A DNA stretch of 64,000 nucleotides from Linanthus parryae (Eukaryota; Streptophyta; Magnoliopsida; Ericales; Polemoniaceae), in NCBI GenBank assembly GCA_023055425.1, contig JALGPY010000001.1:30059001-30123000 (forward strand). The letters run 5' to 3'. Below, one piece after another: positions 36,018 through 47,384 of this stretch (position 1 is the first letter of the stretch; every line of letters starts with the position of its first letter). The position numbers and the translations under genes were made by a program. The notes under the pieces are model-generated. The model was not told the origin of the DNA and searched no databases. It worked only from the letters and a program-made list of their open reading frames with translations.

Positions 36018-39000
36018 TCAAATTAAATCCTTGATTAGAGGGTCTTCTGGTGACAGCAGGAGCGACGTTTCTTTTGCTTGGTTAACTTCTTGATTTAAAT
36101 TTTCATACTTAGCCTTCATCGCATGGAAGAGAGTGGCAGCTTCTTCAGCCTTCTTCTTTTGATCCTCCAATTTCCTCTTCTCAAATGCGAGGTTGCGGTA
36201 GCCATACTTCAGCATTGCAGAGGTGAGGATTTGGGTAACCCTGTTGAAGAGGAATCCGAAGTCCAATCTGCCTTGGGCCTTAGCTTGGAGTTTCTTGCAT
36301 GTGTCATAAAGCGACCGCGCATTATCAGTTGAGATAGTAGCAGGGTAGCCGCAAACAGTTGTTCCAAAATCCAAATGGCTACATTCAAGAAAAATCTTCT
36401 GTCAAAGGGCTCCAATTCTAGAGCTCTCGCAAACGACCACGGGTATGAAAGGCGCATCCTTATGAGCCAGTCCACATCAGGTTGCCTCATTCCTAAAGAA
36501 ATGATAAGTTTAGGGATGCAAGTTTCTAACAAAAACATAGAGTACGAAATATGGTAGCATTATAGTATACCTGTTCCCTCAAGAATTTTACTTAAAGAAG
36601 GAATGCGCATCACGGGGAAAGCTGAAGCATATCCTTGCTACATCGCTCGCCTGTCAGCTTCAACTTCGCGTTCATTATAGTTGGCAGGAATAACATAAGT
36701 AGTGGCAGGTGCGATGGCAGCTCCAACTTGCGAACCCCAAAAACTCCATGCGGTGGGAACTTGGAAAAGTTCCATCTCAACGGAAGGAATAGCAGGACTT
36801 TGTTGGGGCTCTGCGGCGTTTTTAGGAATGGCATCGCCTGAAGAAGTAGGTGGGATAACTTCGGCAACAGTTGTGGGTTCTGCATGCCTAAGGAATTCTT
36901 CGTCCACGAGAAGTTCTCATTTCTCAGGAGCATCCATCGGGAATCGACATTTTCATGCGATGCTATGTCTTCCATGACCTGTTCATTTTCATGAACTCCA
37001 GCTCCAGCATCCTCTGTTTCCATCTCTTCAACTTCAGCATCTCCTTCTCTCATCCCAGTGTCAACCTCGACATCATCAGATACCTCAATAACATCTTCTA
37101 GAGGTTCTCCTACATCCTCAGTGGTCGCGACAGGTTTCTCAACATGTGAGCTTCGTTCTGGAACATAGGACATAGGAAGCTGATTTCTCTGCTCCAACAT
37201 GTTCTCATCAGAACCACCAACACCTGCCTCATTGATTACCTCTCTCGCAGCTGGCACATTATCGGTAGAGCCATGTGCGATGGCAACATCACCCACAGGT
37301 TGAGTAGGGTTAACGTTAGCAGGATCATTTGGGGAAGTACCACCTGCGAGACAAGATTGAGGAAAAACATGTTGAGGTAACTCGCGTTATAAATGACGTA
37401 TTATTTTATTCTGATAGATTAAAAGCGAGCACCTCCACACTTAGGTGGGATCGCAGCTCCAACATCATATGTTATGGATGCGACACCATATCCTACAGAA
37501 GTATCTTCATTTATCACATCTTTAAGATGAGTGTGACCTGGTGGCGTGAAGAAACTCGTTACAATAGGGAATGAGTTATCGATCTTGGTTACAAACTTTG
37601 TTCAAATGTTTACCTGAGGGTTCGCCACATTTGTTTACTAACCATTGATGGATATCATCTTTTGATAAGCCATGCTTTAACGCACCAAAAATCACTTCTT
37701 GATAAGTTACAGCAAGGTTAAAGATTGTACCTTCCTCATGGCATGCGATTTCTTCAAAGTCCTCCTGAGCACGTTCCAAGGCAGCCACACTCATACTACC
37801 AGCATGCTGCTCTTCTAGACTTCTTTTCATAAGCTCAATGTCATCTTCCTCGCGCTTTTTCCTTCTCTCTTCTGCCTCAGCAGCCATTTTCTTAGACTCG
37901 GCGATGATAGTTTCGTCTATAGCCTCGCTAGAGGCGTCTGAGCGAGAACCTTTTGTATTTCTCTTCTCTTTGGCCAAAAGGCCACTGATGGTATCTGTGT
38001 CATCATCTACGACGGAAAATTAGTTAATAACTACTGCGAGAACCATGATTTAAAGAGGATAAGTTCATTTGAGATACCTTCTGAACTTTCTTCTCCTATC
38101 TCCTCTCTTTATTCTTCCTCTCTTTCTTCTTCTCCTCTTTCGTCTTCCTCTCTTTACTCTTCTTCACTCTCTTCTTCTCTTTCTTCTCTTTCTTCTTCCT
38201 CCTCAGCTTCTTCTTCCTGATCAAAAGGGATGAACGTCTCAACCGCGAGATCTTTCTGTGTCTTGCCCTGCATGCGACCTTTGCCTTTTCCATTGGAGGC
38301 AAGAGACTTCGCAGGCGACGAAGTTGGAGCGTCTCTAGGAGCTGAAGAAATCACAATTCTCTTATGTTTTTTCTTTTTAGCCTTCGGGGCAACTTCTGCA
38401 TCCACCTCAACATCGTTATCTATCAGGGAACGAGAAAATACGTCCATCTCCTCGCGTATCCGAGCCTCCACCTTGGGAGCCAATTCCATTTCCACATGAA
38501 TTTCCCTCTTTTGCCTTTTCACCTTAACAATGGAGTTGACCAAGGATGGGCAACGGTCTCCGGATGCGAATCTCCTCAAGCAGCACTGAAAAAGAAATTT
38601 TATTTAAGTTTCAACGTTTTAAAGAGAGAAGTCCTTCAAGCATAAGGGAGAATTGTTTACCTTGGCAAAATCTTCACTGTACTGGATCACACGTACAACT
38701 CCTCCTCTAACAGCGGTCATTTTCTCCTCAAGAATCGTGGCTGGGCACAAGTGGTTGTCAATATAAGAAGGGAATAAAAACCATACTTGGAATCATCCAA
38801 ACTGCAGTTCTGGCGGAATGGGAAAGTATTCCTTTTAATCGCCGGAGCTTTGTTGGGACGAGGAGGTGAGGATACATCAAATCTGGCCTGCTGAGCGTTC
38901 CAGTAAGCGATCTAATTCTTGGTAAGACGACCCACACGACTCTCTGAAGGCTGGATGAAAGGTAAGTTGCTAAGAAGGATCAATTTACACTTCTTTGTCA

Positions 39001-40527
39001 GCAGTAGCTTGTAGCAATCCCTGTTTATCGACTTAGGCAAAATTGAAGGAGCCACCGCATCAAAGCCAAACTGGGGTGAGACGCGAGTTGGGTCTACATC
39101 GACTGTGATCTGCTCGTACTTGGGAGTTATCTCAGAAACATTTTTGGCAAGGGAAGGTAGTGAACCTCTCAAGCACCAGCAGAGGAATTCACGGTAGCGA
39201 TCATGTCCCTTGAGAAGGGTGTCTTCTGAAAAGGATCCATCTCTACTAGGGTATAGCCTTGGGAAAAATCGCACATTGTCAATGCTAGTACTGTAGGGCC
39301 TGATTGTAAATTTTCTCCGAACGCCGCACACCAAACTCCATGAACACTTGGGAGGATTGGTCCTATACCATCGGGCAGCTATCCCGCTTAGAAGTGCATT
39401 CTTCGCACTTGGAACGTTCCACATATTGGGTCTCGAAGGAACATGAGCATAAGAGGGCCACCTTTCAAAGACCCACATGGTAAGAAATGAAATATTGACA
39501 AAGGTCAATGCATCAAGACGCCCACGCGACTCCTCAATCGCAACCACAAGCTGGTCTAACCGGTGACACAAGGTTCCTAGCACTAGAGGCCCAAGTGCGA
39601 CCTTCTGGCCAAGAGTCTGCTTAATAGCAAGGGGCAAGACATGATAGAAGACCCCGTTATGAGGATGACCGTCGATCAAATATCTTGACAGCCAGGCACA
39701 GAGGAAGCCGCACAAGGTCAGATGATACCCCTTTCCCTCGACATAGTTTTTCGCGTCTGGATCCTTCTCTAGTATCTCTTTGGTGATTTTGCTACTCGCA
39801 CAGTCGCGAAAGAAGTATTGCACCCATTTTCCCCAAGTGTTCTTCGGGGAGGTCTCGACCAATTGCCATGTGGGAAGTACATCTGCAGGTGTCCAATGGG
39901 TAGAAATTTTCTTTACCTCGGTCAAACACTCCTCCATCTGGGCATAGAGAGTGAGCTCTGGACAAGGTTTCAAAGCAGCTAATGGATCGACTTCGCCCAT
40001 GGAGGAAAGCTCATACATAATTTGAACATCTTCCAAAGTGGGGGCGGCTTCAAACTCAGCAAAGTGAAAAGTACGAGTCGCAGGTAAGTATCGAGAAAAA
40101 AGGATTAGAGGCATGGTCTGATCCAGCTTCACGGCAGCACCCTTCGTAGCCCTAACAACATAATAGATCCTAGCCTTGTCTAGAATGATGGCATAGTGAG
40201 TCAGCACGTGGTCAATCCACTCATCCATTAAGTCCATCTTTTGCACGAAGGCCTGGGTAGAAATGTCAGTATGGGGGAAGAACCCATTTTCAACACCTAA
40301 TCTCACCACATCCTTGGAGTCAATTAACTCCTACCTGGATGAGGTAGTAAGAGGGCTCAACAGTAGCAGATCTTCATTGGCGGGAGCTGGTAGATTATTT
40401 ACTTTAGCCCTAGCATGATAAAAGTCTTCTCCACCTAGATATGGAGCTTTCTTCCAGAAGGTCTTGGGAAGATCAGGGATTTCTTCGGGTTCTTTCACAG
40501 ATTTGGAGGCTTTTGTCTTGGCAATTT
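36018..40527 (-). pseudogene. Antisense multi-exon plant mobile domain (PMD) gene of element E
   Basis: On the strand opposite to E's gag-pol. Exons read on the minus strand: 40527-38661, 38585-38078, 38006-37614, 37492-37433, 37343-36571 and 36492-36018. Each internal intron (71-121 nt) has GT-AG ends, and a further acceptor (TTTCTGTAG) precedes 40527. The first exon encodes a PMD-type domain (Plant mobile domain, PF10536 family): FHFAEFEAAPTLEDV, EGKGYHLTLCGFLCAWLSR, TFVNISFLTMWVFERWPSY, then a C-terminal FGFDA block. Later exons encode Lys/Glu-rich and acidic low-complexity segments and a helical tail (KKKAEEAATLFHAMKAKYENL). Lesions: ATT in place of the start codon in H, a TAG before residue VRLGVENG near 40335, a TAG at 38912-38914, and frameshifts near 38785, 36890 and 36370. 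The role of the protein is unknown; host PMD proteins (MAIN, MAIL1) act in the nucleus in silencing and expression control. Confidence 0.8.
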
Positions 40528-41204
40528 CTACAGAAAAGCAAGAAAAAATGGGGGAGAAGTATATCCACTTTTAGTTCAAATTCAAGAAGCAGTAGGTTTT
40601 GAAACTGTCAAAAGGGGAAGATGAACTGTTCTGGGTCGATTACAGATTCAAAGTTTCGGAGTTGCAGAAGAATTGCAGAAAATCATCGTCTCAAGTCGTT
40701 TCACTCTTTTTAAGAAACCTTCTCAACAGAATATGGTGTATTTCAAACGAATTTTGGGTTTCTCAAGTTCAAAATAGTTCAAAGGTATGGAGTACATTAA
40801 TGAAGCAAGTTGAAGAAGACGATTTGTAAGGAAGAACTGATGATTGATGATCTGTATTTGCTCTCGGAGGCTCTCAGAAAACATCCAATTTATAGAGAGA
40901 AGCAATACTTTTCAACAATGGAGAATGAGGTGTATTTATTCAAAAACACTGAAGAGTCGCGTCTTTTCAGTAGTCAAATCGCAACCGTCACCGCCGAATC
41001 GCGCAATCACAGGCCGACGCTGACATCACGCCTAAAACCCTAGAAGAACAGAAGGCACGACTCTAGGGATCCTAGGTCATAATGACACGCACGGGGGCTG
41101 ATTCTGCGTGCATTTGAATTGGTGCGTGGCAACGACGCACACGCTGGTTTTTGCGCATTGAAGCCTATCCTACTAGGTGCCTTCACGCGCAAAAAGATAG
41201 CTAA
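40528..41204 (-). promoter_or_regulatory. Putative antisense promoter and 5' untranslated region in element E
   Basis: Lies between the antisense gene and the 3' LTR. On the minus strand it has a TATA-like GAATAAATACACC (40929-40941 on plus) and similarity to 61914-62601 of element H, including the segment with TCATAATGACACGCACGGGGG near 41078-41100. The end next to the LTR (GCGCAAAAAGATAGCTAA) is the likely sense polypurine tract. Confidence 0.5.
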
Positions 41205-41830
41205 TGTAGATAGTGCTTTCCAGATAAACAGATCACATCCACGTGGCAATCATCCAGCACACCTATCTGTGCTCCACATACGCTGGATCACTACCCACGC
41301 TGATCCACGGGGGGGGGGGGGGGGATGCGAGACAGGGCCCTCGCACACCACAACATGGGACTTGTAGGGACTTAGTGGTTTGGAGGCTAAAGAAAGTAAT
41401 GTCGCGCGAGAGTAACAACCAAGCTCGCGCGCGACCTTTAGTAACTGCTTTGAGAGATTTATGGCACGAGCTCCATAAACTTGGTCAACCTCATAACGGT
41501 TCTAGTATACGCGGACGAAGTGCGTAACAGTCCCTATATATGCGGACGAACGTGCCGTTGTGGTTAAGGTAATTAAGTCGTCATTAATGGGCGCATTAAC
41601 CCACTACAACGGTCATATTCTCCACTATATATAGGATCGTTAACCCTTCCTTACACAACACGAATCACCTGAGTTACGCGGAAGCTCTGCCAAAACTCTC
41701 TCTCTCTCTCTCTCATACAACTACTATTGTCTTACTCTCTCCCTACTCACAACCCTATTTCTCCTGTGTTTCTCTTATCCCCTGTTCTTGGTGTACGTTG
41801 AATCTTCCTCAAAGGATTCTCCCGTACACA
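41205..41830 (+). repeat. 3' LTR of element E (626 bp)
   Basis: It begins TGTAGATAGTGC, ends CCCGTACACA, and is followed by the GTATG duplication. It contains a 16-base G run at 41309-41324, the CG-rich inverted repeat at 41401-41434, a TATA-like CTATATATAGG near 41625-41635 and a (TC)n stretch near 41695-41715. Confidence 0.94.
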
Positions 41831-41835
41831 GTATG

Positions 41836-42892
41836 ACAGACTCTCAAAGTTTTTGCTAGAAAATGGTTTTAAGAGAGGTCTTGTTGATAAAACTCTTTTT
41901 ATCAAAAATCATGGAAAAGATATGTTGGTTGTTCAGATATATGTAGATGATATTCTTTTTGGTGCTACTAATGATGCTCTTTCAAAAGAGTTTACAAGTC
42001 TAATGTGCAGGGAATTTGAAATGAGCTTGATGGGGGAACTGAATTTCTTTCTTGGACTTCATGTACATCAAACGAAGAAAGGAATTTTTGTACATCAAGG
42101 AAAATACATCCTGAACTTGTTAAACAAGTATAACATGTCACAGTCCAAGGTTGCAAAGACCCTATGAGTTCATCACTGTCTTTAGACAAGGACACAACTG
42201 GTAAGAGTGTAAATCAGAAAGAATATAGAGGTATGATTGGTTCACTTTTGTATCTAACTGCTAGTATACCAGATATTATGTTTAGTGTATGCATGTGTGC
42301 AAGGTTTCAGGCTGATCCTAAAGAAAGTCATTTAATTGCTGTTAAAAGGATTTTTAGATATTTGAATGGAAACAAAGACTTGGGGCTTTGGTATCCAAGA
42401 AGGACTAATTTTCTGTTGAGTGGATATTTAGATGCAAAATTTGCAGGTTATAAAATAGACAAAAAGAGTACTTCTGGATGTTGTTAGTTTCTTGGATCTT
42501 CATTGATAAGTTGGCATTCAAAGAAGCATAATTCAGTAGCCTTGTCAACTGAAGAAGCTGAATATATTGTAGCTGGAGCTTGCTGTTCACATGTTTTATG
42601 GATTACACAGCAGCTAAGAGATCTTGGATATGATTTCAGAAATGTTCCAATTAACTGTGACAATACAAGTGCCATTTCAATATCAAAGAATCCAGCCCAG
42701 CACTCAAGGACAAAGCATATAGATGTGAGACATCATTTTCTTAGAGATCACACAGAGAAAGGTGACATTGTTCTATCTTTTATTTCTACTTCTAAGCAAT
42801 TAGCTGATATTTTCACTAAACCATTGCCGGATGAGAGGTTTGCATCCCTAAGGCTTGAATTAGGTATGTTAAACAAAGATGCATTGGTTTAG
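41836..42892 (+). pseudogene. pol: pol of element D, second part: C-terminal reverse transcriptase and RNase H
   Basis: Directly continues the RT interrupted at 19014. It holds YVDDILFGATND near 41939-41975, the FFLGLHVHQ block, and after a frameshift near 42165 the remaining connection region. RNase H follows, with ALSTEEAEYIVAG near 42540 and NCDNTSAISISKNP near 42655, ending with TAG at 42890-42892. A TAG at 42485-42487 interrupts the last frame. The stop is followed by a polypurine-like AGGGGGAG. Confidence 0.9.
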
Positions 42893-43329
42893 GGGGAGTA
42901 ATCAGTCACTATGTGTAGTATCTGTGTGATTTCAAAGCCTTGAGATTACATTTTATAAAGCCTAGGAAATATAGCGCAAAGTTTTGAAGTTTCTGTATTC
43001 CTCTAAAACTTCTCAAAGCTTTGAACCACCGTTTCATTGCTGTGATGAGTGGATTTGCATTATCTTTAAAAATTGGATCATGAAAAATTCTGTGTTATAT
43101 TTTTAGATAATTACAGAATCTTTTAAAATGTTCAGAGATTTGTTCAAAATATCTTTAAATATCTTAAAAATCTTCTCAAATCTTTTTGCATGCAAATCTC
43201 CTACCTTTAGTCAAACTCTCTACCTACTTAAGCCAGCTTCATGACTTATTTTCTTTCATTCTCTACTTCAATCTCTTCGTCTCTCTCTCTCTCTCTCCCC
43301 ATTCTCTCAATTTCTCAAACCCTACCCAA

Positions 43330-45153
43330 ATGGAGAGAAAATTCGAAAGAATCAAGCAGCTAGGTCAGATCTCCAACAAGAGGGTGAAGACAAAAGCTAA
43401 CAGAAAGATCACCATTCATGGATCAGACTCTGAAGACACAGCTAGTGTTCAAGAGACCTCACCTCCTGAAAAGAAGACCAAGAAAGGGATGGAAGTTCAA
43501 GAAGAAACTAGGGCTGAGTCAGATTCAGAATCTGCAACAGAGGAGATGGTGAAAGAAAAGGGGAACAAGGATCAGGAGGAGTCAAGGAAGAAGAAGAAAG
43601 CGGTGATTGATGAGAAAGAAAAGAAGAATGTATCTTCTACAAAGTAGAAGAAAACTGGTGACAAGAAAGCAGAAGCAACCCTAGATAAGAAGGGTGAAGA
43701 AACCACTGAGAAGAAGAGGGTGAAACATAGTGAAGTAAAAACCAAGAAAGCTACAAACTTTGGTAAGAATCTCTTGCCTGAATCTTGGTTTGTTAATACT
43801 GATGTCAAGAAAGTTTGGATGGATGGGTATGCATCTTCAAAGGTTTCTTTTTGAAGTATGATCAGTTCTAATTTATTGGAGATTTTAGATTTAGACTGCA
43901 TAAAGAATTTAAGAAATTCATCTGTTGGAAGTATGTTAAACCCACCCTCAGAAGCTTACCCTAGGTTAACCATATTATTTTATTTGAACCTGGTACAAGA
44001 ACTTGATGACAGTGATAGGTATGTCTTAACCTCAAAGGTGGCTGGAGTGGAAATCAAGTTAGATCACAAGGTGTTCTCCAAAGTCTTGGGAGTGCCTAGG
44101 AAGTATAAGGTTGGTGACTACCATGATAGGAAAAAGATCTTAGAGAAAGCCAAATCCATGTTTTTCTTGGAGGGAACCACTTCTGAACCCAAACAGTTAA
44201 CACATTCTGAACCCAAACAGTTAACACATTCTGTATTCAACTGTGAAGCCAAAATCTTATTTTCTATTATCATGAGGTATGTGGTACCCAAGGAATACTC
44301 CAAAGAGTTGGTAACAGACAAGGTTTTAATACTGATGTACTTGATTTGTCAAATGTTTGAGGTAGACCTTCCCACCGTGGTGATGGAACACATGGTTAAC
44401 TGTTGGACTAGAACCAGAAACCATTCTCTACCCTATGCCAATCTTTTACCACTGTTCTTCAAACATTTTGCAGTATCTTTGAAGGATGAAGAAAAGATTA
44501 TTACTGGTTTTGGGATAGTTGATGAAGCATCTCTTCAAAGGATTGGGATTGTGTATACTGCTAAGGGAAAGTGGAAGTTCTATTAAGAGTTAAGTGCTAA
44601 AGAGCTGAAGGAAAAGGAGTTTATCAAACCTAGAGCTGCTTCAACACCTAAGGTAGCTGGTCATCTGGATTTTTCACAGATCATAGACAGGGTTGAAGTT
44701 CTAGAAGATGGTGTGGAAGACTTGAGACAAGGATTGTTTGATTTATCCAATGATATGACTAAGTTCAAAGGTTTGGTGCTTAACAAGCTTGACCTGATCA
44801 TCAAAAGTTTGGATCTAGAGAAAGTACCTTCTTCAGATTGCAGAGAGACTAGTATTGATTCAGAAGAAGTTATGGGAGAAGCTCTCAAGAAACATAAGAA
44901 GAAGAAAGGTATTCCTGTTGCTCTGACTTCAAAGGATCTCTTTGATTAGTCTGATGAAGAGGCAGAAGATGAGGGCACTGCTGCAGAGAAAGTTGAACAT
45001 GAAGCTCTGAATCTGGAGAAATTGGTTGATGAGGTTGTTGAAAAGATGAAAACTGAGGTAGCTCAAGGAAAGAAGACTGGAGAACAAGAAGAGCCAGTTG
45101 AGGCAGAAGCAGAAGATGCAGAAGTCTCAGAAGAAGGACAAGAAGAGACTTAG
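43330..45153 (+). pseudogene. Third ORF (env-position) of element D
   Basis: A single reading frame of about 607 codons runs from ATG 43330 to TAG 45151-45153, interrupted only by in-frame stops at 43645, 43852, 44584 and 44947. The N-terminal third is Lys/Glu-rich. The middle (about 43858-44580) is a helical domain resembling the 'putative plant transposon protein' domain found in Sirevirus and Athila third ORFs (VFNCEAKILFSIIMRYVVP). The C-terminal part is acidic with a coiled-coil-like stretch (LRQGLFDLSNDMTKFKGLV). No signal peptide or clear transmembrane segment is seen, so an envelope role is not supported by the sequence. An 8-codon tandem duplication lies at about 44186-44233. Confidence 0.75.
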
Positions 45154-45545
45154 GGGAAATGCAAAGGAGAAGCAAAGTCTACAGGATCTTCAAATCCTTG
45201 AACCTCACCGATCTATTCTGCTCATTCTCTTCAGTTCTGAAGCTTAGGCTACTAGTTCTTTTCTTTTCAAAAACCCTGAACAGATCCAACATTTTCTTCA
45301 ACTTTTTTGATGAAAGTCAAAAAGGGAGAGAATATTATGTGTTTTAGTTTCATGTTTCATGTTTTGTTTTTAGGATGTGTTTAGTATGCTTAGTATCTAC
45401 TTTTACAATGTGTAATAATTTGTGGATCTGATGATGACTATGCAATTTTGTGTTTTGAATGTTCTGTGATTTATTAACTGCTGTTGTAAGTTGCAGGATA
45501 TCAAATTGTTCAGATAATGTGTTTTGATGAGTGTTTTGTCTTTCA

Positions 45546-45558
45546 TCAAGGGGGAGTT
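45546..45558 (+). promoter_or_regulatory. Polypurine tract of element D
   Basis: TCAAGGGGGAGTT directly precedes the 3' LTR start TGATAAGTATG. A similar AGGGGGAG occurs after the pol stop near 42892. Confidence 0.75.
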
Positions 45559-47062
45559 TGATAAGTATGAAGCTCATGGTCATTATAATATGAAATTACA
45601 GGCAGAGAGCTTAGCTCCTTGATGATGAAAGCCAGAAACACAAGCATAAGAATTTGCTAAGTATCAAAGCTTCAAAGCTTTGAGTTACTGTAGCAGTTCT
45701 TATATGCTGAATTTGTCTATCTATTTTATGCAGGTTTTTGGTTATGTTTTGATGATGATTAGCTTAGTTATATAGTTATATTTAGTAATCTATATTCTAA
45801 GAAGTTCACTGCAGGTTTAAGGTTGGATTGGAAATCCAATACACATTCTGAAGAAGTTAGCAGGCAAAGCTTCAAAACTTTGAGATTTTTAAGTTACTCT
45901 TTATTGTGAAGTTCTTCTAATCATTTTTCTGTGTGCAGATGGATTCAGTGTTACTTGGATGTTGTTACATGCTGATTATTTTTTATTATTGTGAACTCTA
46001 TATTGGCTATTAGATATCTTCATGAGATTGAATATAACTGTTAACTCAGAAGTATCAGCAGATTGTCTAGCATGATTATCTCTTTATTTGGTAGCTGCTT
46101 TTTCAAACAGATCTCTTTGCTAGATTGTATTGTTATTTGTTTGATCTTGTTTGCTAAGTATTTGCAGGTTTGTTCGACTTTCCAACGTCCATAAACAGAT
46201 CAGCAATGTACTCAAATTGAGCTGTTAACAGGAGCCTAATAGGTAAGAGATATTTTAGGAATTCTGTTCCTGAAATCTTTCAAGTGGTTGCAGACTATAA
46301 CAGCTAGCCAAGTTTGAATTACAGAGACTATATTTAGAGACACAGAGGTCATATTTTTGGAGAGAGCAATAATCTGGGAAGATCAAATTGATACAGCTCT
46401 TCAAATCATTTTGAGAATCAATTCAAGCAGGCTGAAGATCACTCAAATCCAGAAGAACTCTTCCAGGCTTTCAAAAGCTTATTATTTCTGAGTTCTTCTC
46501 TCTGTACTCAATTGTATCATCTTTTATGTATTTCTAAACCTCACTAAATTTAGTATTTTGGTTGTTCAAGTGAACAACAAGAGGATCTTATTGTTTCAAC
46601 ATGTTGTAGCCTGTAACTAGATAGGTTGGGAACCACAAGCTGTAGAAGTGTAAGGCAGCTCACTTAGGCTTGAGATCGAGGGCTAAATCTGCGTGATTAA
46701 TAAGAAGTTGTGTTTGAAATCCTGGAGGGATTAGATCCCTCAAGAAGAGACTAGGCCCAATTGTGACTGAACTCTGTAGAATATCTGTGTCCTTGCTATT
46801 TACTTTTTCTGCTTTTACATATAGTTTAAATTTGGAAGTCTCAAAGCTTTGGAGCTTCCTAAGTCTCAAAGATTTGAAGCCTCTATACTTTGTTGTTATA
46901 TCTTTCAGCTTCTCAAATCTATTTCAAAGATTTGAGATATCAACAGCTTGCTTTACTAAAGTTTAAAAAACTTGATTTTTGGCAAAAGCTAGCATACTCT
47001 ATTCAACCCCCCTCCTTCTAGAGTATTACTTGACTTGTTTACACCTACATTACACACTTTCA
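45559..47062 (+). repeat. 3' LTR of element D (1504 bp)
   Basis: It begins TGATAAGTATGAAGC and ends CACTTTCA. It is collinear with the 5' LTR but clearly diverged. It is followed by the TGAAC duplication at 47063-47067. Confidence 0.93.
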
Positions 47063-47317
47063 TGAACTATTTCGTCGTATTTGTTTTGGTGAGATTCGTA
47101 GTGATGTTAGCTATATTCGGGATTTTCAAAACGGTTCTTTTGCTCGGGTTAGGACTAGGTCCAACCGCCAGGGTCTAGAGTATAAAAAGGAGACTGAATT
47201 TTCTTAAAAGGTTAATGAGATTTGTTTTACCCTAACTCTCCTTCTCTCTCTCTCTCTCTCTCTCCTACGTTCCTTACTATTTTTTTGCTTGGTTCGATTG
47301 TTTCCCCGTTACCCTAG
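47063..47317 (+). repeat. Chromovirus LTR, right piece (continues 13411-13453)
   Basis: Matches 51689-51932 of the other C LTR: TAGTGATGTTAGCTA, GGTCTAGAGTATAAAAAGG (TATA box at 47180-47189) and CCTAACTCTCCTT. A (CT)n run lies at about 47247-47270. After the end comes TGGTAACATTGG, a possible degenerate primer site. Confidence 0.8.
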
Positions 47318-47384
47318 TGGTAACATTGGTTCTTTCATTCTTCCGCCGATCGGTTACGCGTCGGAAAGGAACACCCCCGCCACC

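Larger units (their letters stand above)
19015..41830 (+). mobile_element. Element E: Tat-lineage Ty3/gypsy retrotransposon with antisense gene, interrupted by element F
   Basis: The order is 5' LTR (19015-19590), primer site, gag-protease (to 22203), pol with RT, two RNase H domains and integrase (30755-34382), a 3' region with tandem repeats (34470-35010), an antisense multi-exon gene (36018-40527, minus strand) and 3' LTR (41205-41830). The 5-bp duplication GTATG at 19010-19014 and 41831-41835 fits exactly, and removing the element rejoins D's RT reading through AWYDR. The second, archaeal-type RNase H and the large 3' region are known Tat-lineage traits. Without F it is about 14.3 kb. Confidence 0.94.
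13454..47062 (+). mobile_element. Element D: Sirevirus (SIRE/Maximus)-like Ty1/copia retrotransposon, interrupted by element E
   Basis: The structure is 5' LTR (13454-14953), Met-tRNA primer site, gag, pol (PR-INT-RT-RH), a third env-position ORF (43330-45153), polypurine tract and 3' LTR (45559-47062). The 5-bp duplication TGAAC flanks it at 13449-13453 and 47063-47067. The long LTRs, two zinc knuckles in a long coiled-coil-rich Gag and an extra ORF after RNase H are Sirevirus traits. Element E splits the reverse transcriptase. Without E and F, D would be about 10.8 kb. Confidence 0.92.

Noticed and set aside
43330..45153. A true retroviral envelope gene in element D
   Set aside because: No signal peptide, transmembrane segment or cleavage site is visible; only its position matches.
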